This document shows, one piece after another, positions 47,301 to 51,281 of a stretch of DNA of 64,000 nt. Both the position numbers and the translations under genes were made by a program. The DNA comes from Chrysaora quinquecirrha (Eukaryota; Cnidaria; Scyphozoa; Semaeostomeae; Pelagiidae): positions 477,203 through 541,202 of the forward strand of contig JACTAT010000290.1 in assembly GCA_014526335.1 (NCBI GenBank), read 5' to 3'. A model generated the notes under the pieces. That model made no database searches. It was not told the origin of the DNA and saw only the letters and a list, made by a program, of their open reading frames with translations. Every line of letters begins with the position of its first letter. Positions within the stretch are counted from its first letter, which is position 1.

Positions 47301-48809
47301 ATAGTAGTAACTTTCCTTTTCAAACTTGACTTTCGTTACCTTATTGAATTTTTAATGAATTGTGCATGCAATTATCTGTATGTACCGCCTTACCATTTAA
47401 ACCCTATTCTGTGCGGTTTCCGCACAGGTAAAGATTTGTGCGGGGATGCTGTTGGACCCCATTCGTTACTCCAAAATGGTTAAACATACAACATTGATAC
47501 TAGAACCATTGAAAAAAGCGTTTTGATTGCATATTTAACATAATGAATTTTTCAGTATCTTCATTAATTTAACCAATAGCNNNNNNNNNNNNNNNNNNNN
47601 NNNNNNNNNNNNNNNNNNNNNNNNNNNNNNNNNNNNNNNNNNNNNNNNNNNNNNNNNNNNNNNNNNNNNNNNNNNNNNNNNNNNNNNNNNNNNNNNNNNN
47701 NNNNNNNNNNNNNNNNNNNNNNNNNNNNNNNNNNNNNNNNNNNNNNNNNNNNNNNNNNNNNNNNNNNNNNNNNNNNNNNNNNNNNNNNNNNNNNNNNNNN
47801 NNNNNNNNNNNNNNNNNNNNNNNNNNNNNNNNNNNNNNNNNNNNNNNNNNNNNNNNNNNNNNNNNNNNNNNNNNNNNNNNNNNNNNNNNNNNNNNNNNNN
47901 NNNNNNNNNNNNNNNNNNNNNNNNNNNNNNNNNNNNNNNNNNNNNNNNNNNNNNNNNNNNNNNNNNNNNNNNNNNNNNNNNNNNNNNNNNNNNNNNNNNN
48001 NNNNNNNNNNNNNNNNNNNNNNNNNNNNNNNNNNNNNNNNNNNNNNNNNNNNNNNNNNNNNNNNNNNNNNNNNNNNNNNNGGGGGGCTTAATTGAAAAAT
48101 CTGCCATTATGGTCACCAAAATAAAAAATCTGGGTGGCCCCGAAGCTTAAAATATTTCTATCATCATAAGAAACAACCCAAATTGCATGAAAGTAGGACC
48201 AGAAAATGGACAAGATTTTCTTTCTCTGGTACCGGACAATTATGTTAAGAAATCAAAGAAGTTAACAGCTGCACCGAAAACCAAAATTTATCAAAAATAA
48301 CGATTTCGTTTCTTTTGTTGAGCTATTGCAGTTGCGTTTTGACATTTAGTAAGCTAAATGCCAGGCTAAACAAGGAGAAATCTCTCGCGCGACATTGTGT
48401 GAAGCGTGTATCCAAGGGTGGCTGAATATGCGAGTGACAACTGAGGAATATGTCGTATGTCATCCTAGTCGCTTGCATGTCTCCCAGAAACATTTGCATT
48501 TGTCTCCCAGAAACATTTGCATGTCTCTCGCTACAAATTTTGTCGCTCGCTACAAAGTTTCCGAGATGGCTAAACTTGGAGACATCGAGAGGACATGTCA
48601 CGCGTGACAATGTCGCTCGCGACATTTGGCATAGTTTAGCCAAGCCTTAAGGTACAGCTTCTGTCTATTCGTTAAAGTAAAGTGACAGCAAAATTAAAAA
48701 TGTAAAATCTACCTTGCGTTTGAGTCGCGTCTTGCGCTTTGCTTGGACAAAGACTCATAAGAAGTATGATCATAATGATCATTTTACCAGGAACCTTGTG
48801 CCGATGCAT
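2044..48809 (-). CDS. Two-kringle, collagen-like, helical secreted protein (multi-exon gene model)
   Basis: My model of one large minus-strand gene of about 19 exons and some 1,180 codons. Each exon is listed separately. Seen: an ATG exon with a signal peptide, two complete six-cysteine kringles, Gly-X-Y/glycine-rich exons, a charged helical region with a hydrophobic hairpin, and consistent GT/AG borders. Intron phases agree at most joins: 48713>43634>39821>39005>37230>34644, 32943>32311>31964>31618, 24738>19431>18190>12227>8390>7413>3092>2342. Joins near 33 kb, 27-31 kb and 25-26 kb do not match in phase, so exons are missing or mis-set there. Kringles bind proteins or lysine-rich ligands outside cells and collagen-like stretches trimerise, so a secreted or matrix role is inferred. 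Two in-frame TAA codons make a pseudogene or nonsense allele possible. The gene may continue left of the window if the last exon splices on. Confidence 0.6.
2894..3092 (-). CDS. Exon 18: beta-like module before kringle 2
   Basis: 199 bases, phase 0 to 1, acceptor TTTTCAG, donor GTAGGT. Encodes a beta-rich pattern ([19 protein letters not shown] ... [18 protein letters not shown] ... [12 protein letters not shown]) ending STGCRNR. It resembles an extracellular beta-sandwich piece, but I recognise no family. Confidence 0.7.
3093..5459. other. Intron sequence, nothing recognised
   Basis: AT-rich sequence in the intron between exons 17 and 18. A GC-richer patch at about 4430-4640 may be an old repeat but has no clear tRNA-type boxes. 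Short open frames here look random. Confidence 0.5.
5460..7110 (-). pseudogene. Degenerate Penelope-like element (RT tail plus GIY-YIG endonuclease)
   Basis: Reading the minus strand with several frame changes gives, in order, HPSLKFSFE and [10 protein letters not shown] (RT thumb region), an '[17 protein letters not shown]' block, [23 protein letters not shown], then ARYVGRT-like sequence (near 6250) followed by [14 protein letters not shown], the GIY-YIG endonuclease signature. After that come a [13 protein letters not shown] tail and a non-coding end. The order is that of Penelope/Poseidon-type retroelements. Stops and frameshifts abound, so it is dead. It sits in the intron between exons 17 and 18. 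Confidence 0.75.
5470..5570 (+). repeat. Penelope-associated terminal repeat with hammerhead-like motif
   Basis: Contains CGATGATGG, a short hairpin and CCCGAAACG (5488-5524), followed by AAAGGCTTG. The same block recurs at 27180-27226/27519-27540 and 49340-49405 on the opposite strand. The 'GATGA - stem - CGAAAC' arrangement recalls hammerhead ribozymes described in Penelope-like elements, but the core is imperfect (CCGATGA for CTGATGA), and here it is antisense to the adjoining element. Confidence 0.4.
7188..7413 (-). CDS. Exon 17: helical region, two cysteines
   Basis: 226 bases, phase 2 to 0, acceptor AATGTCAG, donor GTAAGC. Begins [20 protein letters not shown] and contains [12 protein letters not shown], ending in a basic TPRTHKK. 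Phase fits both neighbours. A degenerate Penelope-like element lies immediately downstream in the next intron. Confidence 0.65.
7993..8390 (-). CDS. Exon 16: long helical exon interrupted by TAA
   Basis: The largest exon, 398 bases, phase 0 to 2, from a GAAGAG acceptor to a perfect GTAAGA donor. It encodes helical, charged sequence ([17 protein letters not shown] ... [18 protein letters not shown] ... [18 protein letters not shown]). At 8085-8087 an in-frame TAA interrupts it; the same frame then stays open to the donor (KERMIDSF ... [10 protein letters not shown]), and only that donor gives the phase 2 needed by exon 17. The stop therefore looks like a nonsense change inside an old exon and not like the natural end of the gene. 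Confidence 0.65.
8391..9083. other. Intron sequence, nothing recognised
   Basis: AT-rich intron between exons 15 and 16. I see no domain, no clear repeat structure and no further exon with convincing borders. Confidence 0.5.
9084..9921. mobile_element. MITE-like element with short inverted ends
   Basis: The left end (9084-9138) and right end (9878-9921) are imperfect inverted repeats sharing GTGAATTGCCCCTTGATATT and CAAACTC. No coding sequence is recognised inside. A 26-base perfect tandem duplication sits within it at 9691-9742. Target duplication not identified. Confidence 0.4.
9691..9742. repeat. 26-base tandem duplication
   Basis: Two adjacent identical copies of a 26-base unit beginning AAGCTTTACCAG. 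Recent local duplication inside a non-coding MITE-like element. Confidence 0.8.
10180..10373 (+). mobile_element. LINE 3' tail with ATGAT microsatellite
   Basis: GCAGGTCCACATCAGCC followed by a short hairpin-rich stretch and a (TGATA)n tail at 10348-10373. The LINE at 40.4-42.7 kb carries the same GCAGG.CCACATCAGC motif before its own microsatellite tail, so this is the severely 5'-truncated 3' end of a related CR1/Rex1-like LINE. Confidence 0.55.
10374..12044. other. Intron sequence, nothing recognised
   Basis: Intron between exons 15 and 16. It includes a short perfect hairpin GCCCGCATTGCGGGC near 10463 but no coding signal that I can support. Confidence 0.5.
12045..12227 (-). CDS. Exon 15: helical region
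   Basis: 183 bases, phase 0-0, acceptor GCTTCTAG, donor GTAAAA. Encodes mostly helical, charged sequence ([19 protein letters not shown] ... [15 protein letters not shown]) ending VATVELLK. Phase and style match exons 14 and 16. Confidence 0.65.
12228..13539. other. Intron sequence, nothing recognised
   Basis: AT-rich intron upstream of exon 15. Short degenerate repeats of TTATCATG near 12680-12710. No gene or element is recognised. Confidence 0.5.
13540..14185 (-). pseudogene. Penelope-like element fragment, left part
   Basis: On the minus strand this reads [35 protein letters not shown] and [13 protein letters not shown], the C-terminal tail after the GIY-YIG domain. It parallels 5760-6140 nearly block for block, including the non-coding part. 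The right part of the same relic continues at 17132, after the palindromic transposon that inserted here. A short RT-like piece (ILLDLFKAY) at 13560-13620 may belong to a different element. Confidence 0.6.
14744..15853 (-). pseudogene. Transposon-encoded PIN/FEN-like protein, left copy, frameshifted
   Basis: Two minus-strand frames, 15774-15550 ([19 protein letters not shown] ... VADTYR ... [19 protein letters not shown]) and 15553-14744, belong to one protein split by a one-base shift near 15553. The second contains [19 protein letters not shown] and [18 protein letters not shown], acidic motifs that look like the metal site of a PIN/FEN1-like nuclease, then [10 protein letters not shown], a conserved [10 protein letters not shown] block and a C-terminal helical part. 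I know this protein type as a common, uncharacterised, element-associated family in marine invertebrates; the PIN/FEN reading is inference. This copy runs through the spacer, so it is the original arm. Confidence 0.55.
15701..16675 (+). pseudogene. Transposon-encoded PIN/FEN-like protein, right (inverted) copy
   Basis: A 324-codon open frame. From about residue 60 on ([17 protein letters not shown]) it is the inverted duplicate of the left arm and differs at only a few residues. The first 60 residues are antisense spacer sequence and not part of the family, so this copy lacks the true N-terminal domain. It extends past the left copy's end with a very acidic tail ([19 protein letters not shown]). 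In the left arm that tail is cut off by an early stop. Confidence 0.55.
17132..17300 (-). pseudogene. Penelope-like element fragment, right part
   Basis: Continuation of the relic split by the palindromic transposon. The TTGTTGC...GGTTGC...CTTTGCCGAA block matches 6140-6180, which lies at the same place in the intact alignment of the 5.5-7.1 kb element. Confidence 0.5.
17301..17989. other. Intron sequence, nothing recognised
   Basis: AT-rich intron downstream of exon 14. No feature that I can support. Confidence 0.5.
17990..18190 (-). CDS. Exon 14: helix plus hydrophobic hairpin
   Basis: 201 bases, phase 0-0, acceptor TTTTGAAG, donor GTATGT. A strongly charged helix ([20 protein letters not shown]) runs into a hydrophobic, glycine-containing stretch ([20 protein letters not shown]). 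Long helices flanking such a hairpin occur in membrane-active helical-bundle proteins. That resemblance is only of layout; no family is identified. Confidence 0.7.
18440..19132. repeat. Degenerate minisatellite, left of exon 13
   Basis: Repeats of an approximately 15-20 base module of the form GCTATCTGTGAAGATAACT / GTAAAGCTAACTG, with a longer unit marked by GAGTGATGC.CTCTGAAGC recurring at about 70-125 base intervals. Clearly tandem, well diverged. It occupies the intron between exons 13 and 14. Confidence 0.7.
19133..19431 (-). CDS. Exon 13: helical coiled-coil-like region
   Basis: 299 bases, phase 1 to 0, acceptor AATTCCAG, donor GTAAGT. Begins [17 protein letters not shown], then long charged helices ([53 protein letters not shown]). 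The exon is an island of coding sequence inside a minisatellite that fills the introns on both sides. Confidence 0.7.
19700..19885. repeat. Degenerate minisatellite, right of exon 13
   Basis: The same module as at 18440-19132 (GAGTGATGCTCC, GTGGAGGTAACTG, AAAGCTAACTGTAA, then GTATCAGTTG), in the same orientation, on the other side of exon 13. The exon therefore interrupts one satellite array. Confidence 0.65.
19886..20924. other. Intron sequence, nothing recognised
   Basis: No gene. A low-complexity patch ATTTTATTT... lies at 20700-20780 and GCGATTTTA-type repeats at 20800-20900. Confidence 0.5.
20925..21305 (-). pseudogene. LINE reverse transcriptase C-terminal fragment
   Basis: 126 codons beginning [18 protein letters not shown], then a [13 protein letters not shown] block and [16 protein letters not shown]. 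These are the thumb-region landmarks (N..KT..M.F; YLG..; P.LLYG.E.W) that follow the catalytic palm in jockey/RTE/I-type LINEs. The palm (ADD) part is absent and the end is truncated. An orphan piece in the intron upstream of exon 13. Confidence 0.7.
21323..22428 (-). pseudogene. Cluster of unrecognised open frames, possibly one broken gene
   Basis: Four consecutive minus-strand frames (22428-22129, 21973-21776, 21753-21559, 21601-21323) have protein-like composition: a basic helical piece ([16 protein letters not shown]), then [20 protein letters not shown], a [14 protein letters not shown] block and [20 protein letters not shown]. Spacing and shared strand suggest one coding region broken by frameshifts, probably of a mobile element since LINE sequence abuts it. 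I do not recognise the family. Confidence 0.35.
22491..22850. mobile_element. Hairpin (fold-back) element
   Basis: Arms 22491-22640 and 22705-22850 are imperfect inverted repeats; outer ends share GTACATGTCGTGACGTCA-like sequence and inner ends share GGCCATCCGAA. The short loop gives a strong hairpin. Non-coding MITE; target duplication not resolved. Confidence 0.6.
23281..24352. mobile_element. Inverted-repeat element with 205-base arms
   Basis: Arms 23281-23485 and 24148-24352 are equal in length and almost identical, starting CATGGGCTGCAGGAGTCG. Each arm, read inward-to-outward, contains AACATGGCGCCTTCGCAG, the start of a short open frame ([17 protein letters not shown]). The spacer of 662 bases holds a C-tract and a 30-base perfect palindrome but no recognised gene. 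Likely a non-autonomous DNA transposon or fold-back element. Confidence 0.65.
24060..24089. repeat. 30-base perfect palindrome centred on TGACGTCA
   Basis: Half-site GTCATAGGTGTGACG and its exact complement, with the CRE-type octamer TGACGTCA at the centre. Directly right of a 12-base C-tract region. It lies off-centre in the spacer of the inverted-repeat element, so it is not just the element's axis. Confidence 0.85.
24584..24738 (-). CDS. Exon 12: helical, acidic
   Basis: 155 bases, phase 2 to 1, donor GTAAGT; the acceptor (TATCAAG) is weak and set by an upstream TAA. Encodes an amphipathic helical stretch ([18 protein letters not shown] ... [15 protein letters not shown]). It starts the helical half of the protein. 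The phase joins exon 13. Confidence 0.55.
24739..26333. other. Intron with a probable retroelement 3' tail
   Basis: Mostly unrecognised. At about 25810-26065 a block ends in GCACTGTGAAAAACC, then AGAATCAGTG and a GATGATGATCATGATGATT tail, the form of a LINE/SINE 3' end. At least one coding exon of the kringle gene should lie here, since the phases of exons 11 and 12 do not match, but I could not place it. Confidence 0.4.
26334..26509 (-). CDS. Exon 11: Gly-X-Y exon with in-frame TAA
   Basis: Acceptor TTTTTAG. Encodes [12 protein letters not shown], a segment with further cysteines, then CGNNGRKG. In that frame a TAA follows at 26365-26367, after which Gly-X-Y-like coding ([11 protein letters not shown]) runs to a good GTAAAA donor. 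Alternatively the exon stops at a weaker donor, GTTAAA, just before the TAA. Either way the incoming phase (2) does not match exon 10 (1), so at least one exon between 27 and 31 kb is missing from the model. Confidence 0.5.
27180..27540 (-). repeat. Second copy of the Penelope-associated terminal repeat, split by a MITE
   Basis: CAAGCCTTTGATATTTAG, then GGCAAGGTTTCGGGAGA matches the block at 5470-5570 in reverse. The match is interrupted by the hAT-type MITE at 27227-27510 and resumes with CACCCGATCA. Confidence 0.5.
27227..27510. mobile_element. hAT-type MITE with 8-bp target duplication
   Basis: Starts CAGTGGCG and ends CGCCAATG (imperfect inverted ends), flanked on both sides by TACCCACA (27219-27226 and 27511-27518). 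An 8-bp duplication and CAGTGGCG-like ends are hallmarks of hAT elements. Internal GGGGCCCC-type blocks near both ends extend the inverted repeat. Non-coding. Confidence 0.8.
27541..28639. other. Intron sequence, nothing recognised
   Basis: No exon or domain that I can support. A minus-strand frame at 28305-28496 is open but has no good splice borders or recognisable sequence. Confidence 0.45.
28640..29195. mobile_element. TTAA-flanked MITE
   Basis: Left end TTAACCCTAATCCTACTGGG and right end CCCGGTAGGATTATAGGGTTAA are inverted repeats bounded by TTAA, as in piggyBac/Kolobok-type elements. Contains a C-tract near the right end and no coding sequence. Confidence 0.75.
29196..29995. other. Intron sequence, nothing recognised
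   Basis: No gene or repeat that I can support. Confidence 0.45.
29996..30047. repeat. (ACC)n microsatellite
   Basis: An imperfect run of ACC triplets. On the minus strand one frame reads as glycine-rich, like the collagen exons nearby, but no convincing splice borders surround it and a stop follows closely. Confidence 0.7.
30500..30800. repeat. TTCGGGTTT-rich low-complexity region
   Basis: More than ten irregular repeats of CGGGTTTTCGGG / CTTCGGGTTT on the plus strand, strongly G+T biased. Not coding; resembles a decayed simple repeat. Confidence 0.6.
30801..31486. other. Intron sequence with decayed repeat
   Basis: Includes a fragment reading [10 protein letters not shown] on the minus strand (31140-31200), a common decayed repeat-type sequence. 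No exon recognised. Confidence 0.4.
31487..31618 (-). CDS. Exon 10: glycine-rich exon
   Basis: 132 bases, phase 1-1, acceptor TTAATAG, donor GTAAGA. Starts [12 protein letters not shown], then a beta-like segment and a Gly-rich end ([18 protein letters not shown]). Same style as exons 7-9: glycine repeats alternating with short beta-like pieces. Confidence 0.65.
31853..31964 (-). CDS. Exon 9: cysteine-containing glycine-rich exon
   Basis: 112 bases, phase 0 to 1. It continues the triplets across the splice (GQ|DGS), then gives CTIGCKPGC, a beta-like piece and [14 protein letters not shown]. Three cysteines in nine residues suggest a disulfide knot between glycine-rich arms. Donor GTGTTA is weaker than its neighbours. 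Confidence 0.6.
32202..32311 (-). CDS. Exon 8: glycine-rich/collagen-like
   Basis: 110 bases, phase 1 to 0, acceptor TTTTTAG, donor GTAAGA. Encodes an aliphatic start ([15 protein letters not shown]) and Gly-X-Y-like triplets ([17 protein letters not shown]). The phase matches exons 7 and 9. Confidence 0.65.
32721..32943 (-). CDS. Exon 7: beta-like stretch leading into Gly-X-Y repeats
   Basis: 223 bases, phase 0 to 1, acceptor TTTTTAG, donor GTTTGT. The first half reads [20 protein letters not shown]; the second half changes to collagen-like triplets ([16 protein letters not shown]). It begins the glycine-rich region of the protein. Confidence 0.65.
33357..33830. repeat. ~118-base tandem repeats in the left arm
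   Basis: GATACAAAAACGTCACCCC recurs at 33363 (variant), 33557, 33675 and 33794 (variant), the last three about 118 bases apart, separated by AAACCCCTATGGGTTCTTCG-like palindromic stretches. The open minus-strand frame across it is a by-product of the repeat. Confidence 0.75.
34587..34644 (-). CDS. Exon 6: small exon within the fold-back element
   Basis: 58 bases between a strong CTCAACAG acceptor and a GTAAGT donor, phase 0 to 1, continuing the phase of the previous exon. It encodes [10 protein letters not shown] and a short aromatic end. It lies between the two inverted ends of the 33.3-36.2 kb repeat element, so it may be fortuitous. Its phase 1 end does not match the phase 0 start of the next exon. 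Confidence 0.35.
37088..37230 (-). CDS. Exon 5: short beta-like module
   Basis: 143 bases, phase 1 to 0. The TTTTAG acceptor fits the phase of the kringle 1 donor. Encodes a mixed polar/aliphatic stretch ([13 protein letters not shown] ... [15 protein letters not shown]), probably beta-strands. No family is recognised. Donor GTAAGA. Confidence 0.55.
38727..39005 (-). CDS. Exon 4: kringle domain 1
   Basis: 279 bases, phase 1-1, acceptor TTCTAG, donor GTTAGT. One exon holds a whole kringle: six cysteines in the usual order, the YRG near the first Cys, TCQAW, an NYCRNP block and PWCYTTD, ending ELCAIPKC. Kringles are about 80-residue triple-disulfide folds that bind proteins or lysine-rich ligands outside the cell. 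The sequence is very close to the kringle exon at 2063-2342, which indicates an internal duplication within this gene. The single-exon, phase-1 layout is typical of shuffled extracellular modules. Confidence 0.85.
39714..39821 (-). CDS. Exon 3: short Cys-Cys linker
   Basis: 108 bases, phase 1-1, acceptor TTTTTAG, donor GTGAGT. It encodes a short basic segment beginning [10 protein letters not shown] and ending FTKHK. It precedes the kringle 1 exon in the same phase. No domain is recognised. Confidence 0.55.
40390..42705 (-). mobile_element. 5'-truncated LINE (CR1/Rex1/jockey-type)
   Basis: Coding part 42705-40543, a 3' untranslated stretch containing GCAGGCCCACATCAGC (in minus orientation, near 40470), and a (TATG)n tail at 40398-40423. 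The 5' end stops abruptly near 42705 with no endonuclease domain, which is typical of 5' truncation at insertion. It lies in the intron between exons 2 and 3 of the kringle gene. Confidence 0.8.
40543..42705 (-). CDS. LINE reverse transcriptase (endonuclease missing)
   Basis: The largest ATG frame, 42531-40543, has 662 codons. The same frame is open upstream to a TAG near 42703, adding about 57 codons without an ATG. Landmarks from the [12 protein letters not shown] (about 215-223), IDFQKAFD motif A (286-293), [10 protein letters not shown] motif B (343-352), FADD motif C (374-377), then a KCLGVTID thumb block and a GIAVWG region. The reverse transcriptase core is intact, with no stop or frameshift, suggesting a fairly recent insertion. 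The apurinic endonuclease expected at the N-terminus is gone, so it cannot move by itself. Confidence 0.85.
43488..43634 (-). CDS. Exon 2: acidic linker
   Basis: A 147-base, phase 1-1 open exon between a pyrimidine-rich acceptor ending CCTTAG and a GTAAGA donor. It encodes an acidic, low-complexity stretch (DESEDDNQD, then a Ser/Thr-rich part) ending in a cysteine. The phase fits exactly between the signal exon and the exon at 39821. It has no recognisable domain, so it could be chance, but the borders are good. The polymerase fragment on the other strand lies in the intron before it. Confidence 0.45.
43725..43850. promoter_or_regulatory. Direct repeats with CRE-type GTGACGTCATCA sites
   Basis: GTGACGTCATCA occurs twice in tandem at 43740-43764, and a related copy (GTGATGTCATCAGGTCGCGCTATAGT) follows at 43823-43848, so a block of about 30 bases is repeated. 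TGACGTCA is a CREB/ATF-type site. The block lies upstream of the heat-shock-element arrays and may be part of the same element's control region. Confidence 0.5.
43896..44188 (+). promoter_or_regulatory. Four dense heat-shock-element arrays
   Basis: Heat-shock factor binds alternating inverted NGAAN units. Contiguous alternating units are seen at 43896-43920 (five), 43951-43985 (seven), 44089-44108 (four) and 44144-44188 (nine slots, one imperfect). Inverted CCAAT boxes (ATTGG) lie beside them at 43944, 44137 and 44208, and a TTCGAACG...CGTTCGAA palindrome at 44022-44042. Animal hsp70 promoters have the same make-up. The arrays end about 60 bases before a TATA box. Confidence 0.8.
44248..44280 (+). 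promoter_or_regulatory. TATA box and initiator
   Basis: TATAAAA at 44248-44254 and TCAGTT at 44273-44278, whose A lies 27 bases after the TATA start, the standard metazoan spacing. The first ATG follows at 44295, giving a leader of about 20 bases. Together with the heat-shock elements this is a complete inducible core promoter. Confidence 0.7.
44295..44741 (+). pseudogene. N-terminal zinc-finger part of the Polinton-type polymerase gene
   Basis: 148 codons starting [10 protein letters not shown], a basic stretch, one C2H2 finger ([22 protein letters not shown], positions about 22-43), then a helical part. Near 44645 the real coding sequence moves to the frame of the following polymerase ORF; a run of four A's in GAATTTAAAAG marks the place, consistent with a one-base loss. 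The piece ends by read-through in the wrong frame. It starts right behind the heat-shock-type promoter, so it is the true 5' end of the polymerase gene. Confidence 0.65.
44657..47104 (+). pseudogene. Polinton/Maverick-type family B DNA polymerase, truncated
   Basis: 815 codons. The shown ATG is internal; the true start is at 44295 in another frame. Seen: a [15 protein letters not shown] finger-like motif, the exonuclease I motif (YADTES), a CYCCKQLF...[12 protein letters not shown] cysteine/histidine block, the exonuclease II region ([14 protein letters not shown]), [17 protein letters not shown], and polymerase motif A as [17 protein letters not shown]. It stops soon after [16 protein letters not shown], before polymerase motifs B and the YGDTD-type motif C, so several hundred residues are missing and it cannot be active. 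Protein-primed polymerases of this type come from Polintons and related virus-like elements. No capsid, integrase, ATPase or protease gene is seen. Confidence 0.8.
47581..48080. other. Assembly gap (500 N)
   Basis: Exactly 500 N bases, the usual arbitrary filler length. It lies between the truncated polymerase and the signal-peptide exon, so the missing polymerase end or another exon could be hidden here. Confidence 0.95.
48713..48809 (-). CDS. Exon 1 (coding): signal peptide
   Basis: A TTTTCCAG acceptor sits directly before the ATG, so an upstream 5'-UTR exon is expected. The exon encodes a basic start (HRHKVPGK), a hydrophobic core ([11 protein letters not shown]) and a likely cleavage site after PSKA, then a short mature N-terminus rich in Q and T. 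It ends in phase 1 at a GTAGAT donor. This is a textbook secretory signal exon and sets the start of the kringle gene. Confidence 0.75.
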
Positions 48810-49334
48810 CTGGAAAATAAATCACATTTATCATAAAATGTTGAACCAAAACGCTTCAATGCCAATCTGAGTAATTGTAATCGTATTTCCAATAATATTT
48901 GCAATTGTTCTTTCGTGATTGGCATACCATAAAAACAAGACCCTATGACATGAGACTCCTGAGACCTTTAGGACCGTTAAGTACGGACATCAAATAGGAC
49001 GATTAACACCAAAGGGTATTTGCTTCCAAAGACATATGAGACAAGGTTTAGTCCTTTTATTGGCTAATTGTCTGAATGTATGGAAGTTCAAATTTGCCAT
49101 TGTTGCTAATCTACCACATCGCTATGGAAATACCTTAAAAACTAATTTTTCGATAAAGTTTCTGTTTACGATGGTTCTGTCTTTAAGCGGCTGCGTAAAA
49201 ATATTTCAACCTGTCACAATTCTTTAGGGTGCAATGGAAAACAACTACACCATATTACAGTTGCGATTTCAAAGTCAGTTCATAGGGCACAAGCCAAAAA
49301 CCAATTCAAGGTGGTAAAATTAAAGAATTAAAGA

Positions 49335-49425
49335 ATCATGACAAGCCTTTGATACTTATTAGGGCAACGTGTCGTGAGAGATCTGTCTCCCATCATCGGG
49401 CAATGAGAAATGTGGTTTTTTCACA
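49335..49425 (-). repeat. Third copy of the Penelope-associated terminal repeat
   Basis: Reverse of the 5470-5570 block: CCGATGATGGGAGA, CACGACACGTTGCCCTA, AAGGCTTGTCAT. The hammerhead-like core is further degraded (ACGACAC). Confidence 0.5.
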
Positions 49426-49799
49426 TTCATTGCAAAGGTCGGATCGAAGGTGTGAAATTGACCGGTCTTGCGAGGTAAGTCGGCTTTTTAGCGCTTAGTT
49501 TCTAAAAGTTTTTGCGCCAAAATTTCGTTCAATGCAACTTTTGATGTTATTCAACCAGGTTTCTGGGATAGAGTAAGATACTTAATTGATACAAGGAGTT
49601 GATAAAAATGAGTGAATAGTTTCCTTAACAAATCTGTTTTCCAGTTTTTATTTTCATCAATCAACCTTGCTAATTTGTCAGAAACAGTATTGAAACAGTT
49701 TGAATATATTAACTCTACGTTGTCGGGTTCTATAGTGAAAAATATGCTTATCACAGCGCCTGTAGGGCCCTGTAGAAATTTAGCAACCCCTTAATATTT

Positions 49800-50290
49800 T
49801 CAAACGCTTCAATGCCAATTAACAAAAGTGAGTTATCGTGAGATCAAAATGCAAGATAATCCCATCAACTATCGGATGAAAAAGTTTTGGAAAAATATCA
49901 AAATTTAAAGAATTACTACAGTGTTATAAAGCGTAAATTCTATTTAAAACATTACTGAAATTCAATAAACGCATTAAAAAGGATGAAACTGATTATAGAC
50001 TTACATTTTGCTTTAATATATTTATCAGTGGCTCGTGTTTTGCTAATGGTAAGAAAATTGACAAAGCTTGATACTTTCTATGTAGCTCATGCTTATATAT
50101 TATTCAATGTTTCTGATGATCTCTTTATAACAATCTTCAGTATCATAGGCTAGGCTTATAAACATTAGTCTGGTAGATAATTCTGTGAAGGGTCCTTGGC
50201 AGGTGGGAAAACAACCAATTTTTTTCTACCTGTATGTTGTAATAGCCTCACTTTGATAAATAAATTTTGCGCCAAAAACATTAGATTGGA
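49800..50290. repeat. Promoter-unit copy Q0
   Basis: First and most diverged of four copies of a unit also at 54075-54690, 55635-56240 and 59370-59975. Recognised by AATGCCAATT.ACAAAA, GACTTACATTTT, CAAAGC.TGATACTTTCTATGTA and GAAGGGTCCTTGGCAGGTGGGAAAAC. See the promoter entry for its functional reading. Confidence 0.7.
50005..50161 (-). promoter_or_regulatory. Candidate promoter and 5'-UTR exon of the kringle gene, copy 0
   Basis: On the minus strand: TTTATAAGCC (TATA-like, 50152-50161), then about 155 bases to a consensus donor AT|GTAAGTC at 50005. The nearest downstream acceptor on that strand is the one joined to the signal-peptide ATG. The same box and donor recur at 155-161 base spacing in copies near 54290-54445, 55868-56029 and 59595-59750. 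Inferred, not proven, to be a transcription start. Confidence 0.45.
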
Positions 50291-50292
50291 AC

Positions 50293-50613
50293 TTGGACTG
50301 CTTGGACATCGCTTGTGAGACTTTACTTACAATTATGGCACCTCTATCAAAGAAGAAACGTTTGCTTGCTTGTGGATTAGGCATGGCATTATTGATGCAT
50401 TATCACGAAGAATCAAAGAGAAAGCGGAAATGGTGGGTTCGTCCCTGGAGAACTCGTGATCGCCGGCAAGCTCAAGGATTGGCTGCAAATTTAGTTGGGG
50501 AGCTCAGGCTCAGGCAGCTTTCAGAATTTTTTCCGGTAGGTTGTAAACTACTGTACCTACTTACTACTACCGTAGGTAATAGTAATCTGGCTCTTTATCA
50601 CCATAAGATATGA
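50293..50613 (+). pseudogene. Harbinger-like transposase N-terminal fragment
   Basis: 106 codons. The central part, MAPLSKKKRLLACGLGMALL followed by HHEE-like, KRKRKWWVRPWRTRDRRQ and ANLVGELRL, matches the start of PIF/Harbinger transposases (HARBI1-type 'R+.WVRPW...R...G....L..EL'). The frame ends soon after, with no DDE catalytic region. It could instead be exon 1 of a spliced copy, but nothing matching follows before 51.28 kb. Confidence 0.55.
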
Positions 50614-51281
50614 TACTTTGTATATTGATTTAGGCCTTTCGAACTGCTACACCTCAGGCTAGCTAGCATTGCATCATTTATTACCCTGCAGGCCCGTAGG
50701 AAGCGGGAGGCAGGGGAGGGACATTGGGGCATAATAATAATTATTCCGATAATTCCAAAAATCTATTTTTCTTGAACAATCCCCTGGGGGTTTTACTTGA
50801 AGATCTAGTTTTAATTCTAAATTCTAACTTTCATCCGTGGATGTGTACAATAGAATCTTCATAAATACTGGCTTTGACATATTCCTTCGTTTTTCAGGAT
50901 GGAATCCCGTTTCTTTGATGTTTCTTAGTCTTGCAGCCATTGCAACGAAAAATAAATGGCGCGAAAAATGCTTTCGTTGTGTAATATGAGGTCTGGGGTC
51001 CAAATAAAATTGTCAAGTTTACTTGTCAAAGCGTTTACACGAGCAAGTTTCACATATGAAAAATTGTCATATGAGCTCACATTGACCTCATCTACACGAG
51101 CAAAATAAAATTGTCAATTAAAAATTGTCATAGAAAACTTACTCGTGTAATCTAGCCTTTACAGCGAATAAATCTGAGTAGGAAAGCATTTTAAATAACT
51201 GTTTAATATGTGTAATTTTTTGGTGTTTTTGTCTTTAACAATGAAGTACTAAAGTTGTAATAAAGACGTAGTATTTATATT
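50614..51281. other. Intergenic sequence with short inverted pieces
   Basis: Contains ACACGAGCAA / TACTCGTGTAA pieces and repeated AAAATTGTCA at 51005-51150, probably the end of the Harbinger-like element. No gene. Confidence 0.4.
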
